Origin: Mailhella sp.
Lineage (GTDB): Bacteria; Desulfobacterota; Desulfovibrionia; Desulfovibrionales; Desulfovibrionaceae
Assembly: GCA_017940105.1 (NCBI GenBank)
Contig: JAGAZG010000094.1
Location: forward strand, 1-6,320
Length of the DNA stretch: 6,320 bases
Direction of reading: 5' to 3'
The position numbers and the translations under genes were made by a program. The notes beneath the pieces were generated by a model. That model was not told the origin of the DNA. It was given only the letters and a program-made list of their open reading frames with translations, and did not search any database. Positions 4,835 to 6,320 of the stretch are shown in pieces. Positions within the stretch are counted from its first letter, which is position 1; the number at the start of each line of letters is the position of its first letter.

Positions 4835-6320
4835 ATGAACAGACGAGAAGAAATAATAGCCCATGAACTTGCCACAAATTTCATGCGGCAAGTCGTGCCG
4901 GAATATATTGCGGAATACGGCCGGGCTATTGACGCAGAAGGCAATCTCAGCAAATTCACCCTGCGCTTTGAAAATGACATATGGACGGTTGAAAGCTCTG
5001 TTCAAGGTGAAGATTTTCAGGCCTACCATCCCATTCTTAAAGTAAACCTTGCAGAACAAAAAGTTGATTCTGTCTGCAACTGCATGGAATCATTCAATGG
5101 CCCTTGCCGCCACGCCGCAGCAACGGCCATACACTTTATCAATTCGCTTGATATTTCCAACGACAGCGCGCCGGAGCCTCCCGCCCCGCGAGAAGACTGG
5201 AGGCACAGCTTCAGGCTGTTTTTCAGCGGGGTGCTGGAGCCTGAGATCGGCCGGCACTATTTTCTTTTTCGCTTTTTCCCGGAGCCTGGGCGGCTTTCCG
5301 TTGAATTTTTCCGCGCAAGGCAAAACAAGACGGGCATTTCGTCCGTCAGGCAGGAAATCACCCTTGACCAGATCTTGCGCAACCCCGAATGGTGCGAGCA
5401 TTCGCCTGACCTGCCCATCGTCTGCCGCCAGATAGCCCAGTACCTGGACTATTACGGCCACCGCGTCGAAATACCGGACGGCCTGCTTTCATGGTTTTTC
5501 TGGGCCATACGCAAAGAAGACTACCTGTTCTGGAAAGACACCGAAATCCCCTGCCACATAGAAAGCTCGTCCATGGCTCTGAAGCTGCGGCCCGCGCTTG
5601 ACGATGAAGGACTGCGCTTTGACGTGCTGCTGCAGCGCGAAGGCAAAAAGCCTTTTTCGATCGTCGATGAAGAGCCTGACGAAGGCATCGACGTGCACAT
5701 GTCCGGGCACGAAGGCGCCACCTTTCACGGGCAGATGCCGCTCTGGGTATGCTGGAACCAGGGCTTTTACCCCGTGCAGACCTGCCTGAGCCACCGCGTC
5801 ATTCAGGCGCTCGTGCATAAGAGCCCCGTCATACCGCAGGAAGACATACCGGAATTTCTCGACAGGGTCTGGACCAAGCTCCCCTCGTCCGAACTGTATG
5901 AGCAGGATGAATTCCTCAAGATCATGGAGCCGGTCTTTCAGCCGGCGACGTATAACCCCAAGCTGTTCCTGGACGAAGAAGGCAGCCTGCTCACGCTTGA
6001 GGTGCAGAACATCTACGAGACCATACACGGCGAGTTCACCCTGCCCGGCCCCAACCCGGATTTTCAGACGGGCAGCTACGTTTATGAGGGCAAGACGTTT
6101 TTGGTGCGCAGGAACCAGACGGAAGAAAACGCGCTCATGACGCAGCTCTCAGACATGCGCTTTCAGCCCAGGAGCAACCGCCTGTGGTTCATGGAACCGG
6201 ACGAAGCCATATCTTTTCTGCTGGATTCGTACCCGACGCTGCTTGAAAACTGGCGCGTCTACGGCGAAGCCACCCTGTCGCGCTACAAGGTGCGCACCTC
6301 CACGCCCGTCATCAACGCCA
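4835..6320 (+). CDS. SWIM zinc-finger protein, probable N-terminal part of a SNF2-family helicase (3' partial)
   Basis: The frame is open from the ATG to the window edge, 495 complete codons with no stop, so the gene is truncated at its 3' end. The product begins MNRREEIIAHELATNF and has a SWIM motif, C81-x-C83-x7-C91-x-H93 (VCNCMESFNGPCRHAAA), a zinc-binding fold that contacts DNA or protein. Residues 120-495 form a long mixed domain, rich in aromatic and acidic residues, with no Walker A or DEAx box. In many bacteria a SWIM motif near the N-terminus, followed by several hundred such residues, precedes a C-terminal SNF2 ATPase motor in proteins of about 1000 residues or more. By that analogy the motor should lie beyond 6320, probably acting in DNA or nucleoprotein remodelling. 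If the gene ended soon after the window it would instead be a stand-alone SWIM protein. There is no signal peptide. It is transcribed divergently from the solute-binding-protein/rel unit. Confidence 0.8.
   Translation, partial: MNRREEIIAHELATNFMRQVVPEYIAEYGRAIDAEGNLSKFTLRFENDIWTVESSVQGEDFQAYHPILKVNLAEQKVDSVCNCMESFNGPCRHAAATAIHFINSLDISNDSAPEPPAPREDWRHSFRLFFSGVLEPEIGRHYFLFRFFPEPGRLSVEFFRARQNKTGISSVRQEITLDQILRNPEWCEHSPDLPIVCRQIAQYLDYYGHRVEIPDGLLSWFFWAIRKEDYLFWKDTEIPCHIESSSMALKLRPALDDEGLRFDVLLQREGKKPFSIVDEEPDEGIDVHMSGHEGATFHGQMPLWVCWNQGFYPVQTCLSHRVIQALVHKSPVIPQEDIPEFLDRVWTKLPSSELYEQDEFLKIMEPVFQPATYNPKLFLDEEGSLLTLEVQNIYETIHGEFTLPGPNPDFQTGSYVYEGKTFLVRRNQTEENALMTQLSDMRFQPRSNRLWFMEPDEAISFLLDSYPTLLENWRVYGEATLSRYKVRTSTPVINA

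Noticed and set aside
4703..5059. 118-residue minus-strand ORF over the divergent intergenic region
   Set aside because: It overlaps the SWIM gene start, including its ribosome-binding site, and has no recognisable content. The plus-strand frame is far better supported.
5489..6028. 179-residue minus-strand ORF
   Set aside because: Antisense shadow of the SWIM-domain gene, whose frame is open throughout.

Overview
The window looks like a chromosomal segment of a GC-rich, Gram-negative anaerobe, most likely a Desulfovibrio-type sulfate reducer (Desulfobacterota). That placement is inferred from the overall flavour of the proteins and codon use, not from a marker gene. Two complete genes and one truncated gene carry nearly all the recognisable content.

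Left end (1-725): an AT-rich stretch with no convincing full-length gene. It begins with what looks like the last 18 codons of an unknown plus-strand gene (2-58). From 57 to 482 it is crowded with short inverted repeats: a 9-bp perfect stem at 76-99, a nested hairpin of about 21 bp at 151-209, and a run of smaller stem-loops at 310-482. Near 535 the composition shifts to GC-rich, codon-like sequence that reads as the end of a small plus-strand ORF stopping at 687. This small gene or gene remnant is not recognised.

Centre (726-4693, minus strand): a two-gene unit transcribed from right to left. The first gene is a family 5 (peptide/nickel-type) extracytoplasmic solute-binding protein. The second, 8 nt downstream, is a full-length bifunctional Rel/SpoT-type (p)ppGpp synthetase/hydrolase. 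The hydrolase, synthetase, TGS, Cys/His zinc-finger-like and ACT regions are all present, as are the key catalytic motifs of both activities. The ribosome-binding site of rel overlaps the stop codon of the binding-protein gene, so the two are probably translationally coupled. No permease or ATPase gene of a peptide ABC transporter is visible.

Right end (4694-6320): a 141-bp divergent intergenic region, then a plus-strand gene with a good ribosome-binding site. Its product has an N-terminal SWIM zinc-binding motif (C81, C83, C91, H93). It is open to the window edge after 495 codons and is most likely the N-terminal part of a SNF2-family helicase whose motor domain lies outside the window.

No clearly new biological system is visible. 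The points most worth checking are the hairpin-dense left region, the coupling of a solute-binding protein to the stringent-response enzyme, and the competing start sites of rel.
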